This document shows, piece by piece, positions 36,728-48,644 of a stretch of 64,000 nt of DNA. Source of the DNA: Buxus sempervirens (Eukaryota > Streptophyta > Magnoliopsida > Buxales > Buxaceae); the NCBI GenBank assembly GCA_947561395.2, contig OX387190.1, positions 27,646,858-27,710,857 on the forward strand, given 5' to 3'. The position numbers and the translations under genes are program-made. Below the pieces are notes generated by a model that worked only from the letters and a program-made list of their open reading frames with translations, was not told where the DNA came from and did no database searches. The first letter of the stretch is position 1. The number at the start of each line of letters is the position of its first letter.

Positions 36728-39636
36728 CTAATCTAATGGCCATGCAGGTCCGCCCCTACGGCCACGGCCTCGTCCTCTGCCTCGACCACGGCCTGTAGAT
36801 CGTCTGCGCTCAAAGACATGCCGCACAACATTGCGGGCCGTGCTACGCGTCATCCTGCTCAAAACAGACTGAATATCATACCACATATATAGAGGCACAA
36901 GGCCAGCAGTGGGATGATCAGGAGGGACGTACCCTGAAGTATCTACATATTCCGTAGAATCGGGATCAGACTCTGTACGGGAAGAATCCGCAGAGGGATC
37001 AACAGCAGCAGACGTCTCCTCTACAGCCTCCATAGCAGGACCAGCAGGAGCAGATGTCCCAGGTACATCAACCTCCGGCTCCACAGGCTCAGTAGCAGTC
37101 ATCTCCACCTCGGGCTCTACAGGATCAGCTGTAGCCTCCTCCATCACTGCAGTCTCCACGGTAGGCTCTACCACAGCGGCGTCCATAGCCGAATCCATAT
37201 CTACATCAGCAGACGCAGCAGGAGCAGTCTCAGCTACTGGGGCAGACTCTGGCACGTCCTCAGCAGCAGGTACAATATCAGCCTCGACCTCGGGCTCTGC
37301 TACAGGAACCTCCACTGGACTGGGAGACGTCACGAACTCCACCCGTGCCACAGAAAACACCTCATCCCGGAAATGCATAGGCACGGGTGAAGTAGGTGAA
37401 GAGGGACCAGCTGTGTACTCCTGAAACTAAGAGAAAAATTCAGTCAGAACAAGACAAACAAATACAAAAGCAGGAATGGAAATAAAAGAAGAAATTAACC
37501 TGTGCATCAGATGGACCCGCCTGGTCCTGTGCATCAGAGGGACCCTCCTGGCCCTGGGCTCTGGCTAGCTTCCCCCGGAGATCTGAAATAGTGATATAGA
37601 GGGCGTCCCGCTCTACGATCGCGGCATCACGCTGGCGCTCTAAATCAGCATAGCGAGACCTGATCTCTGCCAACTGAGCCTCCTGAAATAGCAAAGAAAG
37701 AAGTCAGAAAAATGTTAATGAAATAGAAATAGAAGATTAGAAAAGGAAGAAGGCATACCGTGGTGTCGTAGGCCCTAATCACTACCCCTCCTATCTCCGT
37801 GACTCCGCCACGGACAGGCATGGGTGACATGAGGCACCCAACAGAAGCTCGCCTGAACCAGGCATCATAGTCACCCTCCTCTAATAATGTCTCTGCCTCA
37901 GTCCAATCTAAGAACTGGGCAGGATCAGCAGTCATGGGAGGATAGGAAGGAGTAGTATCTGGCGGGATGGCAGGAATCCGTGGATCTCCCACATGCTGAA
38001 AAAAGAAGCGCTCGCCGCAATACCAGATACTGCCCAGCTGACCAATAAAGAACTGGTATCTCTGTCGTCTCTGGTCAGGGACAAATGCATCATCTCTGGC
38101 TGCCTGCAGGGCCAACACCTCATGAATGTCCTCCATCCTGGGGACAAATAGCTGAAAAACAGAACAGGACATCAGATATGCGATCCAGGAAGAAAAGAAA
38201 AGAAGAAGTAGAGGAATTAAAGAAGATTACCTCAGACCGGTATAACCTGTCTAAGTGGGCCCGGGCGGACCTGGGACGACTCTTTTCAGAGTCATGCTCT
38301 ACATGACACCATCTAAGTGCCATAGGATACGTCTCCTCAGGCATCGTAGAGGTAGGGCGGAAATAGGGTATATAAACCCTAGCAAAAAACTGCAAGAAAG
38401 AAGAAAATAGTCAGAAGAATAGAAAAAGAGAGATAAGGAAAAGAGAAAGAGTGAAAAAGAAAGGAAATAAACATTTCACCTGCAGAAAAGGCCAGAAGAA
38501 CTGGCATCCAACTCCAGCCCCTCTGGATGTAGAGAGGCCACTCACTGATCGGCGTAGGCCGGCCAGAATGGTACCAAATATGAGAGGGCCCCAGGCGTAC
38601 CTCCTCGCCCGCTGCAGATCTCCCAGAAGACTCAAGAAGTGAGGACTAACTGAGGTCGTGTCCTCTGGGAAGAAGCATGATCCCATCATATACAGAAAAA
38701 GGAATCGGAAGGCGAAGGGGAATACATGATCACCGGCAGCAAGCTGGCCAAACTGCCTCCTCCGGAAAGTCTCTCTCAACCATGTCAGAGACAATCTAGC
38801 TCTCCCCCGATCCCATGCCTCAGGAGGCAGCACAATGTATCCAAGATAACCAGCAATCTCATCGGCCTCTGGCATCGCCATCTCAGTAATAACATCACCG
38901 ATCATCCTAATCCCGGTGATGAGCGTGAAATCAGAAGGCCGGATCCCAATCTCAATATCTGGGAAGTGGAAGCTCAATGTCTCTGGGAAAAACCTCTCCA
39001 ACAATGCGGCAATGAGGGCTCGATCCAAGCGTACGTCCGGGATAGTGATAAACATGCCGAAGCCATACAATCCTAGCTCCCGACGGTAGGCCGAACTGCA
39101 AGCTCTCAAGAATCTAGTAAAGCTGGCCCAGCTCCCTCTATAATGGGACATCGGATACTCCAAAGGGATATCCGCCCTAACGCATGCTGAGGGATGAGTC
39201 CTCAAACCATGCAGAAGATCGGTATCCCTAATCTGGGCAGCCACCTCCTCAGGGATCTCAACCCTGGTCCTGGCCTCATCCCTGCCACGGCCCCCTCTGC
39301 GGCCTCCTCTATGGCCCTCATCATGGCCTCCATCTCTGCCTCTAGCTCTGCGTCTGCTACGGCTCCTATCTCTGCCAGAAGCCTCAACAGCCGGCTAAAA
39401 GAAAATAATTGAAGAATCAGGAAGATGTATTTTGGGAAAGGATATAAAATTGCAGAAAGGTTAGAGTATACCTCTGGGGTCGCCTCACGCGAATCCCCAG
39501 AAGGGAAATCTGGGATATCAGAATCAGAATCCCTCTCAGTCCTCGAAGACGAGGCCACATCAGCAGGATCTCGCCTAACCCTCGAGGAGGAAGGCTCATC
39601 TGCAGGATCTCGGGAAGCCGATCTAAGGCGGGCCAT
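36728..39636 (-). CDS. Element A antisense plant mobile domain (PMD) gene, six exon blocks
   Basis: Minus strand, start MARLRSASRDPADEPSSSR at 39636. Blocks with GT-AG boundaries: 39472-39636, 38479-39394, 38231-38389, 37759-38151, 37500-37682, 36728-37420. The first block and start of the second are Ser/Arg/acidic. The PMD core is in block 2: LLERFFPETLSFHFPDIEIG, LTWLRETFRRR, FLYMMGSCFFPED, LLGDLQRARRYAWGPLIFGT. Block 5 is a short coiled coil; the last is Pro/Glu/Val-rich and ends in Arg-Gly repeats, a likely nucleic-acid-binding tail. PMD proteins (MAIN/MAIL type) act in nuclear gene silencing in plants, and PMDs have been taken up by transposons. The role in this element is unknown. It appears open through all blocks. 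Confidence 0.82.
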
Positions 39637-40664
39637 CTACGGTTCAAATCAGGGAGTTGGTTAATTATTCTGGTTAAAATTTTTATTGCTTGATTTCCAT
39701 TCTAACCTAGTCTAATTGATTTATAGGAAAAGGAAAAATGGAAAATAGAAAAAATACTTCAGAAGTTCCTAACCAAATCAGGGTTCAATAAAAATAATTA
39801 TTATCTCTTTGATTTCAAGAAATTCTTTAAGAAGCTCAATTATCTTTAATGACCTATTTTATCAGTTACTTATTCATATTTTTTCTGTTGGGTTTCAGGA
39901 CAGTCAGGACATGTTCAAATTGACCTGAGGTTGTGAACAGGAGGTCAAGTCTAATAAGGAAAATGCCTAGCAAATCTAGACTTGTTCATGAGAAAATTCA
40001 GAAATGTGGATAAGAGGTTCAAACATCCCACTGATCAAGAATCAAGTTCAAACTCACGAGTGTTCAACTCAAGATAAGTTTCAAAGCAAAATCAATCATT
40101 AGCTTGAGTTTACTACAATGAGAACACCAAGATACAAACAAAATACTGATGGCAAATTGCTTCATGATAATTAATGGAAAAGGAAGACAGAATTTCAATA
40201 GGAAGCATACAAGATCAAAAGCAGGAATTCAAAATAGAAATCAAGCCAGGATAAGGAAAAAATGCTGCAAGCATCATACAGGATGTGCAAAAGGGATCAG
40301 TAAGCCAGCAAACAGTTTATCAGCACAATTGCAAGAAATTGGTCAAGGATTGGTCAAGAAATGAGAATTTGAACAAACCATAATAATACAGACAATAGAA
40401 TTCTCAATATAGACAGAAAATTCTCCAAGATGCAATTTGGTTATTAATCAAATGGGAGTCAAAACAGAATACAATCAAAGATATGCATGGCTTAGTTACA
40501 ATCACAATCGACAGCAAATTGCAAATTTCGGCCATTGGTGAAATTAGCCATTTATGAGTAGAAATGATATAGCAAATCAGAGGCATTGTATGAGTTCATT
40601 CAAGGGCAGCAACCAAGCCACGCAACTATGGAATAAAAGTACTAACTGATGGAAAGAAACATAC
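39637..40664 (-). other. Leader intron of the antisense PMD gene in A
   Basis: On the minus strand the donor GCGAACAG|GTATGT is at 40664 and the acceptor AACCGTAG abuts the ATG at 39636. It is about 1.0 kb, AT-rich and without coding. The B copy has the same arrangement (10371-11477). Sequence upstream to about 40944 is the CT-rich leader exon. Confidence 0.6.
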
Positions 40665-40944
40665 CTGTTCGCAGAAGAAAGGAGATTTCAGAAGATCAAT
40701 TCGTGCCTCACCGGAGTAAAATGCAAAAGCCCACAGTCGCCGGAAGGAGCAAGTCGTCGCCAATAATGAAGATGGCAGAAGAACAATGAGAATCGCCGGA
40801 AATTTGAGTTGCCGGAGAACAGTGGTCGTCGGAGGATTGTGGAAGAGAGACGTCCGTAAGAGAAGATACGGACAGCAGAAAATTAGGGCAAAATGCGAGC
40901 AGAGAAGGAAAAGTCGCGTTCGCAAGCTTAAGGAGGAGTTCAAA

Positions 40945-41048
40945 ATCCGTAAAATCAGTACGGGCATCAGACGCCCGTGAAAGTACTACGGTCCCAGTCG
41001 CCCGTGAACCCTCTACGGGCAGGGTCTGTCCGTAAGCACCATACGGGC
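40945..41048. promoter_or_regulatory. Dyad array 9 (upstream of antisense PMD gene, A), four units
   Basis: Left arms at 40945, 40973, 41000 and 41028 (ATCCGTA, GCCCGTG, GCCCGTG, GTCCGTA) with right arms TACGGGC, TACGGTC, TACGGGC and TACGGGC. Spacers are 7 nt; one linker is 6 nt. It precedes the leader exon on the minus strand and lies 350 bp before the 3' LTR on the plus strand. Confidence 0.88.
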
Positions 41049-41384
41049 AAAGCCAAGTATTGCGTATTTTATCATTTTCTCACAATTTTTAGGAGATTAA
41101 TGTTTGTATTAGTTGTAAGTTGCAAGGATTGCCACCTTACCTACTTTTGTTTAAAAATTTTGTCTCAAATCTCACTTCATAGCCCACAAGTGCTCAATGA
41201 GAGGAGAGAGGAGGATTTGGCCCTTAAGCTGAGGGATTTCTTAGCAAATCTTCCATAATCAATTCTTTTTTTCAAAAATCATCCATTTAATCCTTGCAAA
41301 GTGCAATTGATTATACAAAAATCTCAGAAAGTGCAATTGGTGGGTCTTTTTGCTCTCTGCTTGTAATTGGTTCCAATTACCAGC

Positions 41385-41398
41385 AAAGAGGGGGCAGC
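41385..41398 (+). other. Polypurine tract of element A
   Basis: AAAGAGGGGGCAGC directly before the TG of the 3' LTR; it serves as plus-strand primer in reverse transcription. Confidence 0.8.
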
Positions 41399-43217
41399 TG
41401 TAGACACCCCAAATTGCACTACAAAATGAGAAAATAATAAAAACATGTAATTAGAGCTTAAAACAGGTCAAAAAAACCAAAAAATAGAATGAACAGGCTT
41501 TGCCCGTATTTTCTTCACGGGCCTATCGCGCCCGAAAATTATCTACGGGCAGGCGCGCCCGTAGTACCAATACGGTCACTATTGGACCGTAGTGCATTTA
41601 CGGGCATTAAAGACACGTGCAAGTTTTGTCCTTCTCTCGATTTCTGAGCTTTATTTGAAGTCCAATATATCTTTAAACGAGCGAATTAAGTGTTTTATTC
41701 GCTGAAGCCACCTTGGTTAGCTATGGATGGGCATTATCTCTGTATTTCACTCTATCCTAAAGACCAGGCTATATCCTTCTGGACCAACCATACCCCTGGG
41801 TGTGTCTATAAATAGAGGCTCTCTCCTCTAGCTAAGGGCCACGAAATTTTGAGTCCAAGGAATTCTAAGAAGCTCCCAAGAGAAGAGAAAGAACTCCTGC
41901 TGCCTGCCTGCTCAATCCAGGTAAGTCCCCTATCCCTTTTTATTTTCTGTCTTCAATTCTAGAAATAATAGGATCATCTCTATTGCTGTAGAATAAGGCC
42001 ATATCTGTTTTTGTATTCCTAAACTTGTCTCTAAGTACCTCAAGGGTCTCTCTAGCCGTAAAACGTGAAGAGAGAACTAGGGGAAAGGGGAACAGGTGGA
42101 TCCCTAGAATAGAACCCCATATCTGTTTTTCTCCTTTTTTCATAGAATAAAGCCTTTGATTGTGTTTGTGTAACCAAACCTATCTTTAAGTACCTCAAGA
42201 GTCTCTCTAGCCGTAAAACGTGAAGAGAGAACTAGGGGAAAAGAGAACAGGTGGATCCGTAGGGTAGACCCCCATGTGCTCTAATTTGTGAGATGTGGCT
42301 GTTTTAAATATCCTAATCATGTTTTAATGCTTTTTATGATATATCTGAATGAATAACATGAATCCATGATGTTTATAGCATGAGATCCCTTATTTTTGCC
42401 AAAATTTGGATTTTTGCCACTTTTGCACCTATAGCACTGTTTTCGTGATTTTTGTGGTTTTAGGCTAAGATCTTGGATTTATCATGATCAATATGATAGA
42501 TCTGGATCCAGAAGCCTGAAAATAAATTCTAGGGTTTCATGAGATGGTTTTAAAATCGTTTTTCATTATTGAGAGAAGACCTACGATCTAAATTCTCCCT
42601 TTTTGGTGTTTTTCATCAATGTGGATATTTTTGGTTTTTATTTCTGGATTTAATGTGAAATTTGGGCTTTATCTATGTCCTGGACTATTCAAGTTCAATT
42701 TTGAAATATTTTATGAAAATCATATTTTTCTAGATTTCTAGAATTTTGACTTGAAGCCAGATTTTTGGATTTTTCACTTTGAATTGATTTTATTGGATTT
42801 CATCTCAATTTTATTTTGATCATGAAACCCTAGGAATGGTATGATCATATTTGAAAGTTCTAGATCAATCAGGCTATTCATATGAAAAAACCATACAATT
42901 TGTGTCTTTTTTGTGATTTTTCATGAATTTTATAGCAAGCCTTTTTTCTTTGAAAAACATGAACAATACCTGGCAACCACCTTGTGTGGATGAATAGGGG
43001 TGCCTAACACCTTCCCCTGTTCATAACTTAATCCCCTTACCCATCTCTGGTTGTTTCTTTTAGGAGGGATATTTTGCCCTAAAATTTGCCTTTTGTGCTT
43101 ATTTGATATTTTGGTGTCCATTCACACCTAAATTGAATGGTGGCGACTCTTTGTTTAATTTAATCCCGTGTGATGATTGAGGAAATCATTAAATTTATTT
43201 TTTTCCCATGTCTCACA
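41399..43217 (+). repeat. Element A 3' LTR
   Basis: Nearly identical to 21801-23620, with about nine differences by eye. TATA at 41807-41814. Followed by GGGAA (43218-43222) and the rest of the B second antisense gene. Confidence 0.95.
41502..41605. promoter_or_regulatory. Dyad array 10 (A 3' LTR U3), four units
   Basis: Same sequence as array 6, shifted by 19598 bp with the LTR copy. Confidence 0.88.
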
Positions 43218-43222
43218 GGGAA

Positions 43223-44600
43223 GAAGGACTTAGGAAATTCTGATACACTATTAACCTTGTCCAAGACCTTTTTGACTGAAAAGCTTCTAAGGAGTGAAAA
43301 CAAGGATGCCAGGTTTAATGCATTGACTCTGGTAGTGGTCAATCAGTTGCTTTTTCCACGGGGTGACGACAAGGTTGACTTGGCTCTCATCTCAGTTATC
43401 TGCCAGGTTAGGGAACGTGAGAGGTTGGCCCCTATGATCTTAGCAGAGATATACCAGGCCCTGACAGACTGCTATTTCAGAAAGAAGAAACGCTTCCTTG
43501 CCTGCGCCCCTATCCTACAGGTAAAAAAGAAAATAAATTCTATATTTTTTTCTTTTTTTTTTCTTCTTTCTTTTTTTTTTCTTCTCTTTTTCCTTTTTTT
43601 TTTCCTCTTTCCTTTTTTTTTCTTCTCTTTTTTTTTCTTTCTTTTTTTCTTTTCTTTTCTTCTTTTTTTTTCTTTGGAGATAAATTGAAATACTCCCCTT
43701 TTCTGCAACTTTGGTTACTTGATCACTTGAATCAGGTTGAAGAGATAACCTGCCGCTTTTTCCAAGATTCAAAGTTCCTGTTTTGATGAGCAATAGGGGA
43801 TGTCCTAATATCCAAGGCGGTAAGCAGGGCTGGTTCACTTTCTTGGGTACTCTCTAGGATGATCAGGTGAGATGGCCTGGCACTTATCAGCCCAATTCAG
43901 AGACAGTGATCAGCTTCAGAGAAAGGAACTTTCTGGTCCTAACAGGCTTGAAATCTGCTGTTCTATATCTTCCTTTGAGGGTTCTTCGGCAGTTTGGAGC
44001 GACCCAGGGTATTATGATCCCAACTGGATATGAGAAGTTCTTAGGGCCACTTACACCAGCCACCATGGGGCTAAATGCTCAATTAATGAATGAGTGGTCC
44101 TATGTTCGCTTTCTGCGGGGTCCAGTCTTTTCTGAGTCCCATCTGAAGGACTATTATTTCTGGATCAAAGAGCAGGTGCAGAGTCATGCCCCAGTACCAG
44201 AGGATCCTCCAGCAGTTCTTCCCCCTACTTATGAGGACATTTTGGAGTCTGAAAGGGCAACCCACAAGCGGCTTCAACAAATTTGGGTACGAGAACCACA
44301 AGAGCTCAGGATAAATGGTATTAATCTAGAGAGGCAACTTGAAGAGTAGAGGTCTTGCCGCATTGCCATGGAGAAGAAACTTGAAGAACAAAAACAGGCT
44401 CGTCGCTTTGAAGTCTAAGCGATGCGGAAGAAATAGCAGGATTCCCTGGTTGACCTTAGGGCGTTGAAGATCAAGTATTCACTTTCAGATGAGATCATCT
44501 CCTTTTTGAGCGACCCCGATGCAGAGGGAGCTTCTGGAATTATTGCAACTCAGGAAGAAGGAAGATGGAGCTTGAAGAGCAGTTAGGGAATAGGGCTTAA
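43223..44600 (+). pseudogene. Second antisense gene of element B, remaining part
   Basis: Continues from the GGGAA site with GNSDTLLTLSKTFL, LLFPRGDDKVDLALISVICQ and the donor CCTACAG|GTAAAA near 43520. After a T/C-rich intron come LWLLDHLNQVEE and LPLRVLRQFGATQGIMIPTG, then the coiled-coil part to about 44600. It matches A block by block but is degraded, with a few breaks. It is a fossil inside B. Confidence 0.75.
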
Positions 44601-44770
44601 ATTCTTTTCTTCTTTTTTTTCTCTTTTTTTCATACTTTTATACAAAAGCAAACTCCAATAGTGCAAAGACAATAGATTTAATTCAAAAATAGGTTTTATA
44701 TTATTGGCCTCAGAATTCTCAGATGCTTGTAAAAACATAAGTTTTATGAAAAAGTATTTGATTTCTCATC
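44601..44770 (-). other. Element B spacer, part 1
   Basis: Matches the inverse of about 34260-34440 in A: T/C-rich runs then AT-rich sequence. Ends at ACTGG (44771-44775), the X2 target site. Nothing coding. Confidence 0.6.
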
Positions 44771-45735
44771 ACTGGTGTAAGCACCTCATTTTTGCGCTCC
44801 CAGAAAAAACCAGAAATGCAAACCCTGGACAGAAAGTCAAACCTTGAAGGGTCAAAAGTTGACCTTTTGATCAAGTAAAAATTGGCCACCTCGCTCCATA
44901 TCATTGGATAGAGAATCTCGACACAGTCCCAACGCAACTGAGTTTTCGGGAATCGGAGTCCGGATGAAGGATCTGCGGGCAGTCAAACTTGAGCAGAGTC
45001 AAAAGTTGACTTTCTGCTAAAATCCGATCCAGAGGCCTACCCCTAGGTCATTGGATAGAGAATCTCGACATGGTTCCAACGCAATTGAGTTTGCAGGAAT
45101 CGTGGTCCGGATGAAGGTTCTGCGGGCGGTCAAACTTGAACGGAGCCAAAAATTGACTTTCTGCTAAAATCCGATCCAGAGGCCTACCCCTAGGTCATGG
45201 GATGGTGGGCTCCGATACGACTCTAACGCAACTAAGTTTGCCCAGATCGGAGCCCGGGTGAAAAAAATATGAGCTGACGAAGTTTCTGAGCAGCAAAACC
45301 AGCAATCTGCGCACGTGGCAAAAAGCTGTACACGTGGCGAGTTGCGCAGGAAAATATCTCGGGGATCAAATCCGTAAATATCCAAATGTACGAAATATCC
45401 CAGGGACTAAATCTGTAAAAATCTGAGAATATCGGATTAAATTGAAAATGGCCAGGGACTAAATCTAAAAATTTCAGATTTTCCGACAGACGAGCGGCCG
45501 CATTTAATGATTTTTCATCATGTGGTCGCTCGAGCGGACGTGGCAGGAGGGTATGCGCTCAGTGCAAGACTGAGCGGATCCCCTTCTTAAGTGAGCGGAT
45601 CCCTTTTCTTTTTCCTGGTCTATATAAACTGTGCGAGATTTCGCGCAAAGGGTTGGATCATTATTTTAGGGTTCGAAAAAAGGGTTTAAGGTTGGAGGAT
45701 TTTCAGGTTGGCTTCTGGTTTATGTTGGCTCGCCG

Positions 45736-45761
45736 CCCCCCCCCCCCCCCCCCCCCCCCCC
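45736..45761 (+). repeat. Homopolymer of 26 C in X2
   Basis: An unbroken C run just after the TATA region of X2. X1 has shorter C runs at about 19806-19817 and 19980-19995. Such runs are unstable and the assembly length may be wrong. Confidence 0.8.
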
Positions 45762-46794
45762 TCTTCCTTCTTCCCCACTCACCCGAACCTCATCTCTTGA
45801 TACGGCCTTGACTTCCTAGCACCCTAAACACCCCACCTGCCATTCTCAACCCCTTCCCCCTTTGTCTTCTCCACTGTCGCATGAAGCCCCAAAAAAGGGG
45901 AGGTTGCTGTTGAGGATTCGAAGGAGGACCCAACTACTGCCCGTGTCTCCACCCAGCACCAGTGCTCGAGCACTCTCAGGTATTACTCTTTACTACCTTT
46001 TATTCCTCATATATGAAAGTGGAGTTTTTCTAAGCAAGTTACTAGATGTGTTTTTTTTCTCTTGTTATAAACCTGTTTAAATGCCTCGGTGGCATGAATC
46101 CGTCCCCTATCCCACTTCATGAAGACTACCAGGTAAAGAGAGGATTAGGTGTCGGTTTCATAAAAGTGAGAGTTAGTCCATCCCAGTCCCCTTGTGGTTC
46201 GGATCACTGTTTTTTTTTTGTTGTTGTTTTTTTGTTGTTTGCTGTTGTTATATTGGTATGATTTGGAGGAGAATGTTCCTCCCTTCCCCGGCTAATGTAT
46301 CCCTGTAAACCCCCCTTCGACTTCCCTTATTCGAATGTTTTGGTGTGCATGCATGGAAGTCCGGTCAGGCATAGGTAAAAATATCTCTCATTCATGCAAT
46401 ACCTGCTTGTCATTGTTATTGTTTTTTTTTCTTCTTCTTTGTATATGTTCTTGACTTGTCGACCTGCTCCCCCAACCCCCTGCCTGAGCGTCTGCAAGCA
46501 TGGTCCCTTCCCCATTACCCTGTAGTGGTGTGTCTGTGTTGTTTTTTCGAGATAATCAGGTTTGTTTTTTTCTTTTTTAAGAGATTTGGAGTCATGGTTC
46601 AAGGCATGTTTAGATTAATTTCAATGCATGATTAAGGCCTCTTGGGAGTCGGGGAACACTTGGGAGGGCTTACAGAGTTTAAAAAACGATCAGAAATGGA
46701 GTTTGAGCAAAAAATCAGAATATCGGGTTTTTTAAGGGGTATGCGCCGAGCTCTACGAGGTCAGCGCACCCAAAAAACGGGTGAGCGGATCCTT

Positions 46795-46985
46795 TTTTTA
46801 GCATCCGCCCACTTCTTAAATTTGGATGCGCTCACCTCGCACTCACCTCGCGCTCACCTAAATTTGGATGCGCTCACCTTGCGCTCACCTCGCGCTCACT
46901 TAAATTTGGATGCGCTCAGCTCGCGCTCACCTCGCGCTCACTTAAATTTGGATGCGCTCAGCTCGCGCTCACTTGATTTTTGGGT
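46795..46985 (+). repeat. GCGCTCACCT short repeat block in X2
   Basis: CTCGCGCTCACCT and AAATTTGGATGCGCTCA alternate about four times in a roughly 40-bp higher-order unit. It is the counterpart of the X1 block at 20365-20620. Confidence 0.75.
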
Positions 46986-47006
46986 GGGCCCACTTCACCT
47001 TTATCT

Positions 47007-47545
47007 TGAAAAATCCCGAAAATGCCCTTTACCTTGAAAAATCCCGAAAATGCCCTTTACCTTGAAAAATCCCGAAAATGCCCTTTAACTTGAAAAATCC
47101 CGAAAATGCCCTTTACCTTGAAAAATCCCGAAAATTCCCTTTACCTTAAAAAATCCCGAAAATGCCCTTTACCTAGAAAAATCCCAGAAATGCCCTTTAC
47201 CTTAAAAAAATCCCGAAAATGCCCTTTGCCTTGAAAAATCCCGAAAATACCCTTTACCTTGAAAAATCCCGAAAATGCCCTTTACCCTGAAAAATCCCGA
47301 AAATCCCCTTTGCCTTAAAAAATCCCGAAAATACCCTTTACCTTGAAATATCCCGAAAATGCCCTTTACCTTAAAAAATCCCGAAAATGCCCTTTACCTT
47401 GAAAAATTCCGAAAATGCCCTTTACCTTGAAAAATCTCGAAAATGCCCTTTACCTTGAAAATTCCCTAAAATGCCCTTTGCCTTAAAAAATCCCGAAAAT
47501 GCCCTTTACCCTGAAAATGCCCTTTACCTTGATAAATCCCTCCCC
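47007..47545 (+). repeat. 28-bp tandem repeat in X2, about 19 units
   Basis: Unit GAAAAATCCCGAAAATGCCC plus TTTACCTT. Some units are shortened or altered. X1 has just one weak equivalent near 20645-20670, so the array grew in X2 or was lost in X1. Confidence 0.88.
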
Positions 47546-48644
47546 TTGGACCCAGTATAATGAGCCCGTCTCTCCTTGATAAATGTCAATTTTGATATGT
47601 TTCTGTGATGTATATTCTGTAACTTTTGCTAGACATGGGTGGCATTCCTAAATCAAGCCAAATGAGCCAATAGGGTTTCTGGGTGACCTGGAAACCCAAT
47701 ATGGGACTTGCACCCCCGGTCCAACTTGATTTCCAGTGGGCCTTCCAACGGGGCCCACCCGGCCCAATAAACACAATGAAGGGTATGCATGCAACTTAAT
47801 TGAGATAAGTAAAATTAACTGATTAAACCGGGCGGGCCAAACCTAAGGCGGTCCATCCGAACCGGACTTGTGAAATTGATGCATGAAATGCGTGGTTTGG
47901 CCGAGACCAATGGCAAGGGCCTACCGGGCCCACCAAAGCCCACCAACCGAACCAAGGAAGGGTGCAAACCCTAACTTCTGGTAACTTGGGCTTACAAGCC
48001 CAGATTTGGACTACGGGCCCCAAGCCCAGTGTCCAACTCACTTTGGCAAAATTAAAAAGATAAATCCAATAAAAATACTTGGCCACCATGTGGGCCCACC
48101 TTAGGGGCCCATAAACCAGTCCGGCCTACCTTTTCATGGAAAACACTTAAACTTTAAATCTGAACCTAAAGTAAAATCAAAACACTTAACCAAAGCCCAA
48201 AGGGCCTCCTAGGATAGGCCGAGGCCCACAAGGGCACACGGGCTTGACTAAGCCCACCAAGGACACCGTGGGCCTTCCAACGGGGCCCACCTAACCAGAC
48301 TCAGATTACCTAATTAATCAAGATAAAAGCCATTAAAGGGACCCACACGACTTAGGTGGTCCCGCCAAACTTAACCAAACTGCATATCGCATTAGGAATC
48401 GGGTGAGACCAAAGTAAAGCTGACTCAAACCAGGATAAACCTAAGGGACCCGTCACCCGACGGGGTGGACCGGGGTGTCTACGAACTTCCCCGGACCGCA
48501 ACCGAGATCCTACTTAGAATCTCAAAGCCGCAAACCAAAAGCCCTAATAGATAAGATTAGGCACCCAGGTGTCCGCCTACACCCCATCAGGCGGTGGCGA
48601 CTCCGAACTTCCCCGTGCCGCGTTTCCGACGTGCGCACAACTGG

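Larger units (their letters stand above)
21801..43217 (+). mobile_element. Element A: Ty3/gypsy Tat/Ogre-type retrotransposon, nearly whole, young
   Basis: LTRs 21801-23620 and 41399-43217; 5-bp target duplication GGGAA (21796-21800 and 43218-43222). The primer site TGGCGACTCTGCTGGGGA (23623-23640), of tRNA-Arg type used by Ogre/Tat elements, and a polypurine tract (41385-41398) are present. Order: LTR, 2.6-kb leader with tandem repeats, gag-protease, G-patch segment, RT-RNase H-integrase, spacer, two antisense genes, LTR. The LTRs differ at about nine positions in 1.82 kb, so insertion was recent. All parts are recognisable; the sense coding region has roughly four interruptions. Confidence 0.95.
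44776..48639 (+). mobile_element. Solo LTR X2 (plus orientation, about 3.9 kb)
   Basis: Starts TGTAAGCACC, ends GTGCGCACA, and is flanked by ACTGG at 44771-44775 and 48640-48644. The uninterrupted site is visible in A at 34230-34260 (inverse). Same family and orientation as X1 but with fewer 147-bp units and a different internal array. TATATAAA at 45621-45628. No internal region. Confidence 0.9.

Noticed and set aside
36728-39636. PMD and DUF7745-like genes as host genes flanking the retrotransposon
   Set aside because: Both lie between integrase and 3' LTR in A and again in B in the same order and orientation, so they belong to the element family.
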